Shown: in pieces, positions 37,956 through 48,258 of the stretch
How the letters are laid out: each line of letters starts with the position of its first letter
Numbering within the stretch: position 1 is the stretch's first letter
Assembly: GCA_020543525.1 (NCBI GenBank)
Contig: JAHYIO010000006.1
Coordinates: 186,001-250,000, forward strand
Direction of reading: 5' to 3'
Length of the DNA: 64,000 nucleotides
Origin: Coriolopsis trogii
Lineage: Eukaryota; Basidiomycota; Agaricomycetes; Polyporales; Polyporaceae
Notes under the pieces: generated by a model
Database searches by the model: none
Told to the model about the DNA's origin: nothing
Seen by the model: the letters and a program-made list of their open reading frames with translations, nothing else
Program-made: the position numbers and the translations under genes

Positions 37956-38663
37956 GACTGTGGTTGTTGACTGGAGAGGCGAGAGTCGGTGGTCGACGGG
38001 ACAGAAGGATGGCTCGAGTTTACATAGTCGACGCAGAGGGCAAATAGGGACCAGGATCATGCGTGGTGATGCTGAGTGGAGGAGGGTCAGCGTGTTGACA
38101 GTTTGCCGACCACCGCGCGAGACTTGCGATGTCTGCTAAGGTTTGTTGGATGGCTGTTCTGCGACTTTGCTCCGCTGGTCTGTGCCTGGCCAGCGCCGTA
38201 GTGGAGCGCACAACATCGTCGCCCAAAGAGTGTGTGTGAGTCGGAGAACTGTGACTCATGTCACATATCACATCTCTCACACCCCGCGTCTGGCGCCACA
38301 ACGGGTTTGGCTCTGCCCCTCATCCACTGCTGATTCCGGTCACTCTGGCTCCGACAACACAGCCGCCAGCATCGGACCTGGCATTCTATCGAAAATGTCA
38401 TTGTTCAAACAACTCCAGCCTTTCCTATGCTGTACCTGCGATTTCCCATGGCACATCTCTGCTCCCGCTGTGCATGACTCGATTCGTCGATTTCCATCCT
38501 TGTCCCCAGCGCCCTCGAGAAGTACGCGGAGCCCCTCCTGCGCCCCGGTCAGGGTAGCGCAGCGTAGTACCGCCACTCTGCTTCTCAAAAAATTATAAAG
38601 CATTTTACGGCTCCGTCTCGAGTCCCCCCTCACATCTCCACTCCATCCTGCACCTCAACTGAC
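37956..38663. other. Divergent promoter region of Dal5-like MFS and UbiA genes
   Basis: About 700 bp between the start codons of two divergently transcribed genes. No coding signal recognised. Confidence 0.5.
38594..38600 (+). promoter_or_regulatory. TATA box of UbiA gene
   Basis: The sequence aattataaag occurs 64-70 bp upstream of the UbiA start codon, a usual distance for a fungal TATA box. Confidence 0.45.
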
Positions 38664-39968
38664 ATGGCAGCCATAGCGCAGGGTTACTTTCAGCTGACCC
38701 GTCTCCATAAGCCCTTTATGGGCAACACTCTTATGTTCTGGCCTTGTGGTGAGTCTCGACGAGTGCCGCATCCGCCCCAGTCTGACCCTGATCTGTCTCG
38801 CTTAGCATGGGGCCTGACAATCGCAGCTCGCGCCACCACCTTGCCCCTCGCGATTTACGTCGAGAAGCTCGTCTGGTTTGGTGTCGGATCAATGCTTCTC
38901 CACAGCTCCGCATGCGTGCTCAACGACATCTGCGACGTCGACTTTGACAGACAAGTCGGTGCGTTGCCCTCCTTGGCAGCCGCGCCTCAGCCTCCTACCG
39001 TCCGATCCTCATCCGGTTTCACAACCTAGAGCGCACAAAGGACCGGCCATTGCCTTCCGGTATCGTCTCCATGCGAGGAGCCGCAATTCTGTGCGCTACA
39101 CTTCTAGCGCCCGTGCTGTACATATTGTCGCATTGCGACGCGCTCCTGTAAGTAGCACACCGGCGCCTTATGGCTGCAATGAGTGATGTACTCATATATT
39201 GAATTCTAGGCTCACAATGGGAGTGATAGGCATATTTCCGTTGCATGCTCTCTACCCGCTCATGAAGCGTTGGATGTGGTGGCCACAGGCATGGCTCGGT
39301 GAGTCCCTCACGATCCGCCTTCCAAAGAGGCGAATCCTCATCCTGGTGTGATGGTGACGCTAACATAGATATGGAACAGGACTTGCTTTCAACTGGGGCA
39401 TCCCCCTCGCCTGGCTATCAGTCACAGGCACGCTCCCCCCACTACCCCTCTGGATCCTCTTCTTTGGCGGTGTCTGGTGCGTTCCTCGCCTCCCTCCTAC
39501 GTCCAACATTCATCCACATCACTGATACGTTACGACTACGGATCGGACAGCTGGACGATCGTGTACGACACCATCTACGCCTGCCAGGACCGCGAAGACG
39601 ACCGCCGGGTAGGCATCAAATCGACCGCGCTGCTTTTCGGGGACCACGTCCGCCCGATCCTTGCCGCGCTCGTTGCGCTCCTGCTCGCCTCCCTCGCGTA
39701 TGCGGGATACTCGCTCGAGCTGGGCGTCGGCTACGCCGTCCTGTCGTGTGGCGGCACGCTGCTCCATATGTTGTGGCAAATCGCGACCTGGAACGAGGCG
39801 GACTTGAAGGACCACAGAGCGAAGTTCGAGGTATGTCTGTAGTGATGGCTGGCATGTTTGCTTGTCTGGATGCTGATCCCTGTGTTATAGTCTAATGGAC
39901 TCCTGGGAGTCGTCATCTGGCTGGGCACGCTCTATGACTATCTTGCGGTACTGTACCCGACCTCATGA
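38664..39968 (+). CDS. UbiA-type aromatic prenyltransferase
   Basis: Membrane-bound transferase that attaches an isoprenoid chain to an aromatic acceptor such as 4-hydroxybenzoate. Seven exons (38664-38748, 38806-38958, 39030-39147, 39210-39298, 39380-39476, 39551-39830, 39891-39968) join in frame to about 299 residues. The first Asp-rich motif is [15 protein letters not shown] (NDxxDxxxD) and is followed by [14 protein letters not shown]. The second is [20 protein letters not shown] (DxxxD). Several hydrophobic helices surround them. No mitochondrial presequence is evident and the length is short for Coq2, so a secondary-metabolism prenyltransferase (meroterpenoid type) is more likely than the ubiquinone enzyme, though Coq2 is not excluded. 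The methyltransferase 1 kb downstream on the same strand fits a shared pathway. Confidence 0.88.
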
Positions 39969-40988
39969 TCTTGATACGTGGAGCGTTACTCCGGGTTGTA
40001 CCTGGTTAATATCTTCAATTTCTTAACGCGCGACCATACCATACCCTATGACATACCCTGCAATATTTGCCTCATTTCCCGCCGTGTGCATCGGATATCT
40101 TCGGGTGTGCACTCGTCTGGCCATGGGATATCAAAGTCCAGCGGTGCGCGTGAGCTTCGGACAACTAGTACAGCATCTCCACTTTCTCTCTATTCAATCG
40201 CCACAGAGAATACCTGTGTGATCGCGACATGGCAGCGCTTGCAGCGAACTACACAAAGCGTCGAGATCCCAGCGCCTGTCACGCCATATCCAAGAGAAGA
40301 CAGCAGCAGGCCAAACCCGGTCGGGCGAACACCGGACGCAGTTCGCACCTACCGTCAATCTGAGCGAGAATGGGCATGCGCTGCTGGCAGATTGTTGTTG
40401 ATGCTTGCATATGACTCGGTACGAGGAGGATCTTCGCTCGGAAGATGATCTGTCGTACTTATAGCGGACGATGCTTTTGCAGGTGGACGAGGGGAGGCCG
40501 CGGCGATAGATGCATACTCGGGCAGCACTGTGAGCCACCCCGACGTGACGTTGGATCATTCGGACCTGCTGAGCTGTCTCGGCACATCCAGCGCCAGATA
40601 CAAACAGCGTCGAGCAGTGGGTCTCCTCAGTTTGGCTCGCTCCCAAACTCACCAAATCTCCCACTCCTAAGATGTGATCGTGGAGGTTTCTCCTTGTGTG
40701 GCATGTTAAGTTCATCTCTGGCTGTCAGGCGAGTCTTTCTTATCCCTGAACGCGACGGAAGGTTCAGTCAAGATTGAGCTCAGATATAGCAACAAACATA
40801 TCACGCCTCTTCTTGAGACCCATGACGACGATAAGGGAGTATGGCAGGCCTGCTACCAGCCTCTCTATCTCCTCCGAGCGCTGACGTGAAGGCTATAAGC
40901 ACCTACACGCCAACCCCGTTCAGACAAGACAGTGACCAGGCCCGCCTCGCTCATACGTGAGCCTGCCAGACATCCAGCGCCCTCCGAA
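39969..40988. other. Intergenic region between UbiA and methyltransferase genes
   Basis: About 1 kb, no supported gene. Frames such as 39978-40448 plus have no domain. Confidence 0.45.
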
Positions 40989-42031
40989 ATGTCTGCCCAT
41001 TTGCCCGAGGTCCCAGCCGCCATCCCCCACGAGTCCCGAGGGTTCCACAACAACCCCGACTCGCAATATCTCCTGCCTTCTGACGAAAGGGAGCGAGAGC
41101 GGTGTGTTACTATCCCGTGCTCTCCAGGTCGATCACGGGCCCGGTGCTGACCGTTGCTCGTCAAGACTGGTCCTGAACCACCGAGTCCTCCAACGAGCAT
41201 GCGGCAACAGACTCGTCTTCCCGCGCGTCGAGTTTCAAGATGATGATGGCATACTGGACAGCGGCACAGGATCAGGTACGTACCTCATAGTGTTGCCTGG
41301 CCGCGCGACAGGCCTCGACGGAAGTCATCGATTGACCGACGTCATCCGCAGCGATGTGGCTGCTGGATGTAACGACAGACCCCTCTATTCCTCCGCACGT
41401 CTCGCTCTACGGCATCGACATCGAGACGCGCCTCTTCCCCACAACTGACCCTCGAGTGACCGCCCGGGGCAACGTCCACCTCCGCAAGTGCTCCATGCTC
41501 GACATGCCGCCGGGCTGGACAGACAAGTTCGCGCTCGCCAACCAGCGGCTACTCGGTATGGCTCTGCGCGAGGACGAGTGGCCGCGCGCGCTCTCCGAGA
41601 TCCATCGTGTGCTTGCGCCCGGCCGCGGGTGGGCGCAGTTCGGCCAGTTCGATAACTGGGAGGCGGGGCCTGCGACGGCGCGGTTCCGGGTGTTGATGGA
41701 CAAGCTGCTAGAAGCAAAAGGGCTCGTCGTCGACCGCGTCGCGTTCCTACCCCACAGGATGCAAGAAGTTGGGTTCGTGGACATACACGAGGAGATGCTG
41801 AGGATCTCTCTGGGAAGATGGGCTGGTCAAGGGGGTACGGAGGCAAGGGATGTGTTGATAGGAGCCGCACATGGTATCAAGATCGGCGTGCTGAAGGCTG
41901 GAGGATTTGGACTCGTGCAGAGCCAGGGAGAACTTGATGCGATGATTCACGACATGGGGAAGGAGTGGGATACCACGGAGGGCGCCATTTTGAAGTACCA
42001 CGTTGTGTGGGGACGGAAGGCAGAAGCCTAG
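40989..42031 (+). CDS. SAM-dependent methyltransferase
   Basis: Class I methyltransferase, probably small-molecule. Three exons (40989-41101, 41166-41275, 41352-42031) give about 300 residues. It starts MSAHLPEVPAAIPHESRGFH. Motif I is ILDSGTGSGAMWLLDV (SAM-binding Gly loop, split by an intron), the acidic end of strand 2 is LYGIDIETRLFP, and the later strand is ALSEIHRVLAPGRGWAQFG, as in many fungal secondary-metabolite and LaeA-like methyltransferases. The C-terminal third (TTEGAILKYHVVWGRK) is helical. Position next to the UbiA gene suggests O- or C-methylation of a prenylated product (inference). A LaeA-like regulatory role cannot be excluded from sequence alone. Confidence 0.85.
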
Positions 42032-42843
42032 CGCGAGCCATACGCGAGTTCATACAAAGGGATAGCCTGAATTTGGCGAGTATAGATGATCACTGCAAAG
42101 ATGCTCCCTGGTGAGACTGACAATCAGGGGTATAAAAGCTCTTCGCATACCTCAGTTGTATTCACAAGTTCATGATCAACTGTTGCGCATTGCTGTCTGA
42201 ACGTTTGTGAGCCGCTTCACGGGCGCGTACGCAAAATGATCACGTGCGTAGAACTACCTGAGCTGCCGGTTGCGCGCCTTTACTCCGTCCCACTGTTGGC
42301 AATCGAGCTAGGAACCGACCAGTAAGACATGGGAGTAGTAGCATACACACCCGCCTGGAGACATATGTGACACAAGATACGCCCGCTGTCAATGGTAGGC
42401 TGCAAAAGGTGGGAGTACATGTGCTTGACTGCAACTTCGTCGACTTGCACTGACGGAGGTATGCCGCCCATTGAATTGATAACAGAACCTAATCGCCTAC
42501 TATTGAACAGGTGAGTACTACCGCTTTCTGATGAAGGTTTCGTGCTCTCAATTTTACCTCGACTACTTGAGCAGGTAGACGCACCTCGCTATCATCTGAC
42601 ATATCTGTCATTGTAGCTATTTGCGACCCGGTACAACTCCCCCGGATCTCTTGGGGTTCCTTCAAACGTGACGTCGAAGTACTCTCATATCGAATTGGTG
42701 ATCTTTCTAAATCACTGTGAGGGCGACGTGACTGTATCGCCTCATGCTGCTGCCGGTACATAGACCATCAAGAGCCCTCTTCCATTCTCGACTATCGGGC
42801 TGTTTATTTCCCTGCGGAGACGTACACAGTGAGCAATTGCGAC
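42032..42843. other. Intergenic region with TATA-like site
   Basis: A clear ggtataaaag site lies at 42129-42138 but sits about 700 bp before the next start codon (seven-TM copy 6), so it either starts a long-leader transcript or belongs to an unrecognised short gene. No coding signal is convincing. Confidence 0.4.
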
Positions 42844-44389
42844 ATGCCCGAAGACATCGCGCTTGAGAACTCCGAGCTCATTGGGCTATGGCTGCAGCTT
42901 CTTGGGACAGGTTCGTTACTCTCACAGCTCCATTTTTTGTCGCAACAATCGTCTTACATCTCGTTCTACATAGGCGCATACCTTGCGTACGTGCCCAGGT
43001 GCATCGCGGTTTTCAGGAAGAATTGGGGTCAACGCACTTCCTACTGGCTCCCAGCCGTATGCACTCTCATATTCCTGTGCACAATCTCGGTACGTCGATG
43101 CACTGCCAAAGGCAGTGGCCCGCGATACTGACAGAGGATTTGCTCTAGGATCAAGTACTAGCCCTCATTAGCGCGTACTCAGCTTACAGTGTCCAGAGTG
43201 GGCGACAGCCCAATCCAAGCCAATTCTATGCCGATCCCGCGACGGCCTTGTCCATATCTAAAAATTCTCTCAATGTTGTGCTCACCTTTCTCTCGGATGT
43301 TATCATAGTGAGTCATATCACCTCGCTGCTAGCAGGGTGACCACAATCTGCGATGCTCACGAGCTGTGATATGAAGGTTTATCGCGCATTTATTGTGTGG
43401 GGCTGCCGACTCACGGTTGTTGCCTTTCCATTCCTTTTGGTCGTCGCTAACCTTGGTGAGTCGTGTTTGCCCTTCGTGACTTGGGATTGGAAGCTTACAA
43501 CAATTTCATGCTAGTTCTTGGTGTTTTCACACTCATCGCTCTCGCACAGACAGGGAGCGGGGACGACCAGATCACCGCCGCAGTGTCGGTCAGGTTCAAA
43601 TACTACACCATCTTGACGTTCGGTCTCAATCTGATTTGTGCTGGTACGTCGCGGTCTTATAGCGCGTCCTGCCGTGGCAATTACTCACTGCTGTCTCAGG
43701 CCTCATTTGTATGAAAATATGGAAAGTGAACTCGAAGGTTTCGGGTCTTCAGGCCTTCCCGTCGACAACCCGACGGGTCCTCGAAGTGGTCATACAGTCC
43801 GGTGAGCAATATCATCACGTACTCTCGTTGGTTATGTGTGATTGCGAGCTCAATTTGCTCTTCAATAGCGGGCATCTATTGTGCTTACCTGCTTGCTCTC
43901 ATAGTCACCAATGCAGCAGGGACCAATATTTTCTTTACGTTGGTTGACCCAGTGAGTATGCTCCCGCTTCGCATCCCAGTCTCCGCATGCCGACACCCCG
44001 CTCACCCATCCGACCCCAGCTTCCTCCTATAACCGTGAGATATGGTCATTCCTTTCTTGCATCCTGGTACTAATGTCTGTGTATCCCTTGGGCTCCTAAA
44101 GGCTGGTGTCTTCTCGATGATGATCGTCCGTGCCCGGGATTCAGACTCATCTCCGCTGAGCGGGGGTGGCAGCGCTGTCCTATCCAGCAATATTCGATTC
44201 TGGCAGAATACCAGCACACCTCGACGTCGCCCTATGTCAGTTGGCATCGAGATTGACCTCGAACGTACTGTTTACACGGACAATGCCAGTGTGCGCCAGG
44301 GTACCACTGTGGAAGACGGAAGTACAGCGCGGGCCCCGCCGTGGCCCGAAAGTTTTGAGCTTATCAAGGGACGGGCTGAGTCTGTTTGA
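42844..44389 (+). CDS. Seven-TM integral membrane protein, family unrecognised (copy 6)
   Basis: The first ATG in frame (42844) gives MPEDIALENSELIGLWLQLL. Exons then encode YLAYVPRCIAVFRKNWGQRT, YWLPAVCTLIFLCTIS, DQVLALISAYSAYSVQSG, NSLNVVLTFLSDVII, VYRAFIVWGCRLTVVAFP, VLGVFTLIALAQTGSGDDQ, RFKYYTILTFGLNLICAG, LICMKIWKVNSKVSG, STTRRVLEVVIQS and AGIYCAYLLALIVTNAAGTN. The 15-nt micro-exon 44020-44034 encodes LPPIT, and the last exon continues AGVFSMMIVRARDSD. The tail has VGIEIDLERTVYTDN and is longer than in the other copies (ends KGRAESV). It is most similar to copy 1, 26 kb away on the other strand, rather than to the nearer copies 4 and 5. Confidence 0.83.
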
Positions 44390-44648
44390 CTGACGTCTGC
44401 GATGTTCTTTACTTCGGTGATATTGAAACATGTATTTGTCTCATGTAGACCGTTAGAGACAAGACGCTGGTTGTGGTCCCCGAAGTTGTGACTCCGCCCC
44501 ACAAGTCGCGTTGTCCACGTGACTGTTAGTCGCGTCTCGGCGCCTATTGCTCTGCGCGACGATCGACATGTCGGCGCCGGCTGTGTCTCTTTTCGTTCCT
44601 CCAACCTCCAACTGATTGGTTAACTTTTCTCTTTGAGCCCGGTCTGCT

Positions 44649-45740
44649 ATGTCGCACTTTGCCCTTGAACCTCCGCAAGAGCGCGCTCGACATGACGACT
44701 CCTCACACCTCGACCAGGGCGCATCGGCGGTATCTCTCGCACACCTGTTGCGAGATGCAGAATTTTGGCTTGACGATGGTAGCATCATTCTAGTCGCCGG
44801 CCAGACGGCATTCAAAGTCTACAAGGATCTACTTGCTGATCAGTCTCCCGTCTTTGCAGATATGATGAACACTGGAACACCCGACAAGGGCCTGTCAATG
44901 GAAGGATGTCCGGTGGTGCAGCTCTCGGATTCACCAGAAGATATGCGGCATTTTCTACGTACCCTGCTACCTAAGGCGCAAAGATTGTATGTGCCGCTTT
45001 CTCATGTGTTCCTCGTGGCTCTATGCCAATATGCGAACATAGTGTTTATCAGCGGCACTACGTTTACCTTCCACCAATTGTCATCCCTTGTCCGCCTCGC
45101 CCACAAGTATGATGTAGAAGACGTACAGGATCAAGCCCTCTCTGCCCTCCAAACGGTCTTCACGAACAAGTTCCGCACGTGGCATACATACGATCATCGT
45201 CCTTTGTTTCCTTTACCAGCCCCACTGGCCGGGATCGAAGCCATCCACCTCGCATTACTCACCGACGCTCCGACCATGCTACCCACGGCATTCTACCTTT
45301 GCGCGCTAGCCGGCGGAGACGTCGTGCAAGGCTGGCTACGCGAAGACGGGACAGTCGTGTCGCTGTCTCCTGCACACCTCAAGCTCTGCATTGAAGGCCA
45401 CGGCAAATTGATGCTACGACTACAGCCTACTATGCAGTATGTCTTCGAGCCCTGTGCTGTTGCCGCTCGGTGCAAGTGTAGCGAAGGAATGCCTTGGGGA
45501 TGCTCATGCGAAGAAGCCCTGGTACTGGCGAAGAACGAGGAGATTGATCACTACGAGAATCTAACGCAGTTGCGTCTCGACCGCATCGCTCTGTCAGAGT
45601 TGCAGAAAACGTATGGCTTCTGCGACAAGTGCCTCGCGGTGGTGAAGCAGCGGAGTGCTGTCAGGCTATACGAGCTTTGGGAGGATCTCCCCTCCATCTT
45701 TAGCCTTTCCATCAAAGATTGGGAGATTGTACAATGGTGA
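44649..45740 (+). CDS. BTB/POZ domain protein
   Basis: About 363 residues if read without splicing. The N-terminal BTB fold is seen as FWLDDGSIILVAGQTAFKVY, KDLLADQSPVFADMMNTG and VVQLSDSPEDMRHFLRTLL. LSSLVRLAHKYDVEDVQDQA follows, the typical helical extension of mushroom BTB proteins. A Cys-rich stretch (CKCSEGMPWGCSCEEA) and FCDKCLAVV lie in the C-terminal part. A 66-nt segment at 44987-45052 has intron ends (gtatgt ... atcag) and is a multiple of three, so both spliced and unspliced forms would be in frame; splicing gives a tighter match to relatives. Probably a protein-interaction adaptor, perhaps for cullin-3 ligases or transcription. This family is strongly expanded in Agaricomycetes. 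Confidence 0.82.
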   Translation: MSHFALEPPQERARHDDSSHLDQGASAVSLAHLLRDAEFWLDDGSIILVAGQTAFKVYKDLLADQSPVFADMMNTGTPDKGLSMEGCPVVQLSDSPEDMRHFLRTLLPKAQRLYVPLSHVFLVALCQYANIVFISGTTFTFHQLSSLVRLAHKYDVEDVQDQALSALQTVFTNKFRTWHTYDHRPLFPLPAPLAGIEAIHLALLTDAPTMLPTAFYLCALAGGDVVQGWLREDGTVVSLSPAHLKLCIEGHGKLMLRLQPTMQYVFEPCAVAARCKCSEGMPWGCSCEEALVLAKNEEIDHYENLTQLRLDRIALSELQKTYGFCDKCLAVVKQRSAVRLYELWEDLPSIFSLSIKDWEIVQW

Positions 45741-46632
45741 CGGTGCGTGCTATCAGTTCTTCCCCGACTTGCCATTTCCCTGATACCAAGGGCCGATCTT
45801 CAACAGCCTTGCATACGCCGGCCTCAGCGCTCCTCTTGATGTGCTTCATTCCACCTTTCTGTATCGATTCTGGTATCCTCTCGCCCCTCCTTCGCCATCG
45901 CGTCTGAATCTCCTGTCATTTGACTTTTTGTAGTAACAGCCCGAGGTTACGTGCTTGTGTACGGCTCAGTACGTTTACGTTTCGATTTGCCCCACTCCCG
46001 ATGCCTCATGAGGCGTATGCTTGAGCTCGAACTTCCTGTGTCGCACTGGACTTGGCATATTGCCAACACCAGTATGTTGTAGCATGTCCTGGTGCATGGC
46101 CTCGTGTATCGATTGTAGCAACAAACCTTTCCACCTGTGACAACAAGTGCCGAGCGGTTGACTCTCCAGTTGACATTGTATGAAAGGTGTCCTCCTTTTG
46201 GATGCGCCATGGAAAGCTGCGATGTTGGACTCTTCAGGCCCATCGAGCCCCGATCTCGCACACGCAGAAACTTGAAGGAAGCAGCAACACGCCCAACAGC
46301 GTTAAATTACAAAGCGCACACGCCACAGGAAGTTTCAGCAGTTGCGAACGCGATCGAGACAGAGTTACAAACGTCTAGATCGAACAGGCCAAGCAGGATC
46401 TGCGCACAACGCGCACATTACAAGTATGTAGTCGAGTACTAACACAGACGAACCAAGGAGTCCAAAGCAAATGAAGAGCCCAGAACCGAGAACCGAAGCA
46501 AGACCAAAATCCTAACGGAACGAGACAATGGCACAGATAACGGAACATCAGCACTCTACGGTCGAATCGGCAACTGTGCACAAGCACGCGATCACAACAA
46601 ACTCGGCGGATGACTAGAGAGAGAGGACATTA
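45741..46632. other. Convergent intergenic region
   Basis: About 890 bp between the 3' ends of the BTB and the Pro/Ser-rich genes. Nothing recognised. Confidence 0.45.
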
Positions 46633-48258
46633 TCAGTCTCTTCGTGCCCTCTTCGGGCTTCCGTCCCCCTTCTCCTTACCGCCACTCCCCGCTTGAGCCT
46701 CGCTCTCTGAGCCATCGCGCGAGCGCTTCCTACAACGCGTCACAGGCAGGGGAGAAGAGGACGAGGCAGACGAGGCTCTACTCTGAGCGCGACTTGGCAG
46801 ATTCGGAATAGGCGACCGGGAAGGCAATCTCTGCAAATGGGCGTAGCTCGTCACAGCGTCGCTCGAGCTAGCAGGGGCGCTCTGCGGTCTAGGAGTGCCA
46901 GCGCGCGAGAGGGAACGCCCGCTACTCGCACTGGGACTGCGCGAGGGTATGGGCGGAGGTGAATCCCGGGGCGCGTGACGACAATGTGGAATTAACGGTA
47001 GAGGGGTGGCGCGACGTAGGTCGACGGCTCGGAAGCTCGCCCCTGTGCCGGAGATGTGAGGGAATGGATGAGCGGGTCCGTTAAGCCTGCGACGTATACG
47101 CGGACTCTCAGGGATGGGCGAGGATGAGGCAGCCGCAGAAGAGGAATCGGATGCGGAGGCTCCGTTGTCATCTTCGCGCGACCGCTTGCGGGAAGTCCGC
47201 TCGGTCTGAACGCCCCGGTCAACGTAGCGCGGAGGACCTGCACGCGGGAGCTGGACAGCTGACGTACTAGCAACAGCTGCAGCCTCAACCACCGACGAAC
47301 GACTGCTATCGGACGTAGAGGCGTGTATGGCCGTGAGCGCACCAGCAACGCGGTCGTGTATCGCTCGCTGCTCCTCATTGGTGAACATCGACTTCGCATC
47401 CGCAGAGCCTTCAGCATCCTCACTGTCGCTCGACACGACGGAGTTAGCAGCATCGTCGGCACGAGGCGGGCCCCAAGTGGAGTTAACAGGGACAATGCCG
47501 CCTTCCCAGTCTGGATGCTGCCCGCGCCACTGGGCCGTTGGCAGGATACGAGTGAAGACGGGGACACCCCGAGGATCGTGCGGCTCTTGAGGCTGAGGGA
47601 ACAGCAAGTCAAGAGCCATGTGGTATGCGGCTCTGTTGTGGCGGAAGCGGTCGTTAAGGTAATCGATGACCTGCTGGGGCGTGGGCGGGCCCTCTATCAG
47701 CGGGGTGATATGCGAGAGGTGCGGGAGGGGGCCCCAGGACTCGTGCCAGGTTTCTGCATGGGGACCGTGTGAGGAAACGCGCGTACAGTATGAACGATAA
47801 GTTCCAAGACATACGGTTCTCGGGGAGCGTGGCTGGGTCCCTGCCGTATACAACTGGAGGCTCGTGCCCCGAGCCGGTGTTCCAATATGGGCGGATATGT
47901 TCGTGGAAAGCGCCGTGGCGCTGTAATGGTGCACGCCTCCGGGATGTTGGCAGAGGTACGCGACGTAGGGGTATCACTCGAAAGGCCGCCAGGTCCAACG
48001 AAGAGCCAGGATGCGATGTTTCGTTAACGAGCGCGGGAGGGGATGTCGTCTCCCGAGATGAGGACATGACTATCTCTGTGCTGCTGGGATTGTGGTGGAA
48101 TCCTGGAGGAAGGAGGGAGGTGTCATGCCGACCATTACTGGAGACGTGAGTAGATGTTTCGGGCTGCTGAGCTTGGGCCAACAACGGTGCCGGCGCGGCT
48201 ATTGTCGCTGGAGGAGGCAACGGAAGCGAGTCAGGCGGTAGCGTGATGTCTTGAGAGG
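46633..48258 (-). CDS. Pro/Ser-rich protein of unknown function
   Basis: Two large exons are visible. The 5' one carries ASQDITLPPDSLPLPPPATI and ends at LPEN, where a 62-nt intron with donor gtatgt leads to TWHESWGPLPHLSHITPLIE. The most conserved-looking part is PPTPQQVIDYLNDRFRHNRA, AAYHMALDLLFPQPQEP and PVFTRILPTAQWRGQHPDWE. The rest is low complexity (Ser, Pro, Arg) with basic clusters RKRSREDD and KRSRDGSES and the ending SPKRARRD, which suggests a nuclear protein. The true first exon is unresolved: a candidate ATG exon (MLSSVVDRVSSAFATR, upstream at about 48447-48494) does not join in frame with the acceptor I chose. I do not recognise the family. Confidence 0.6.
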
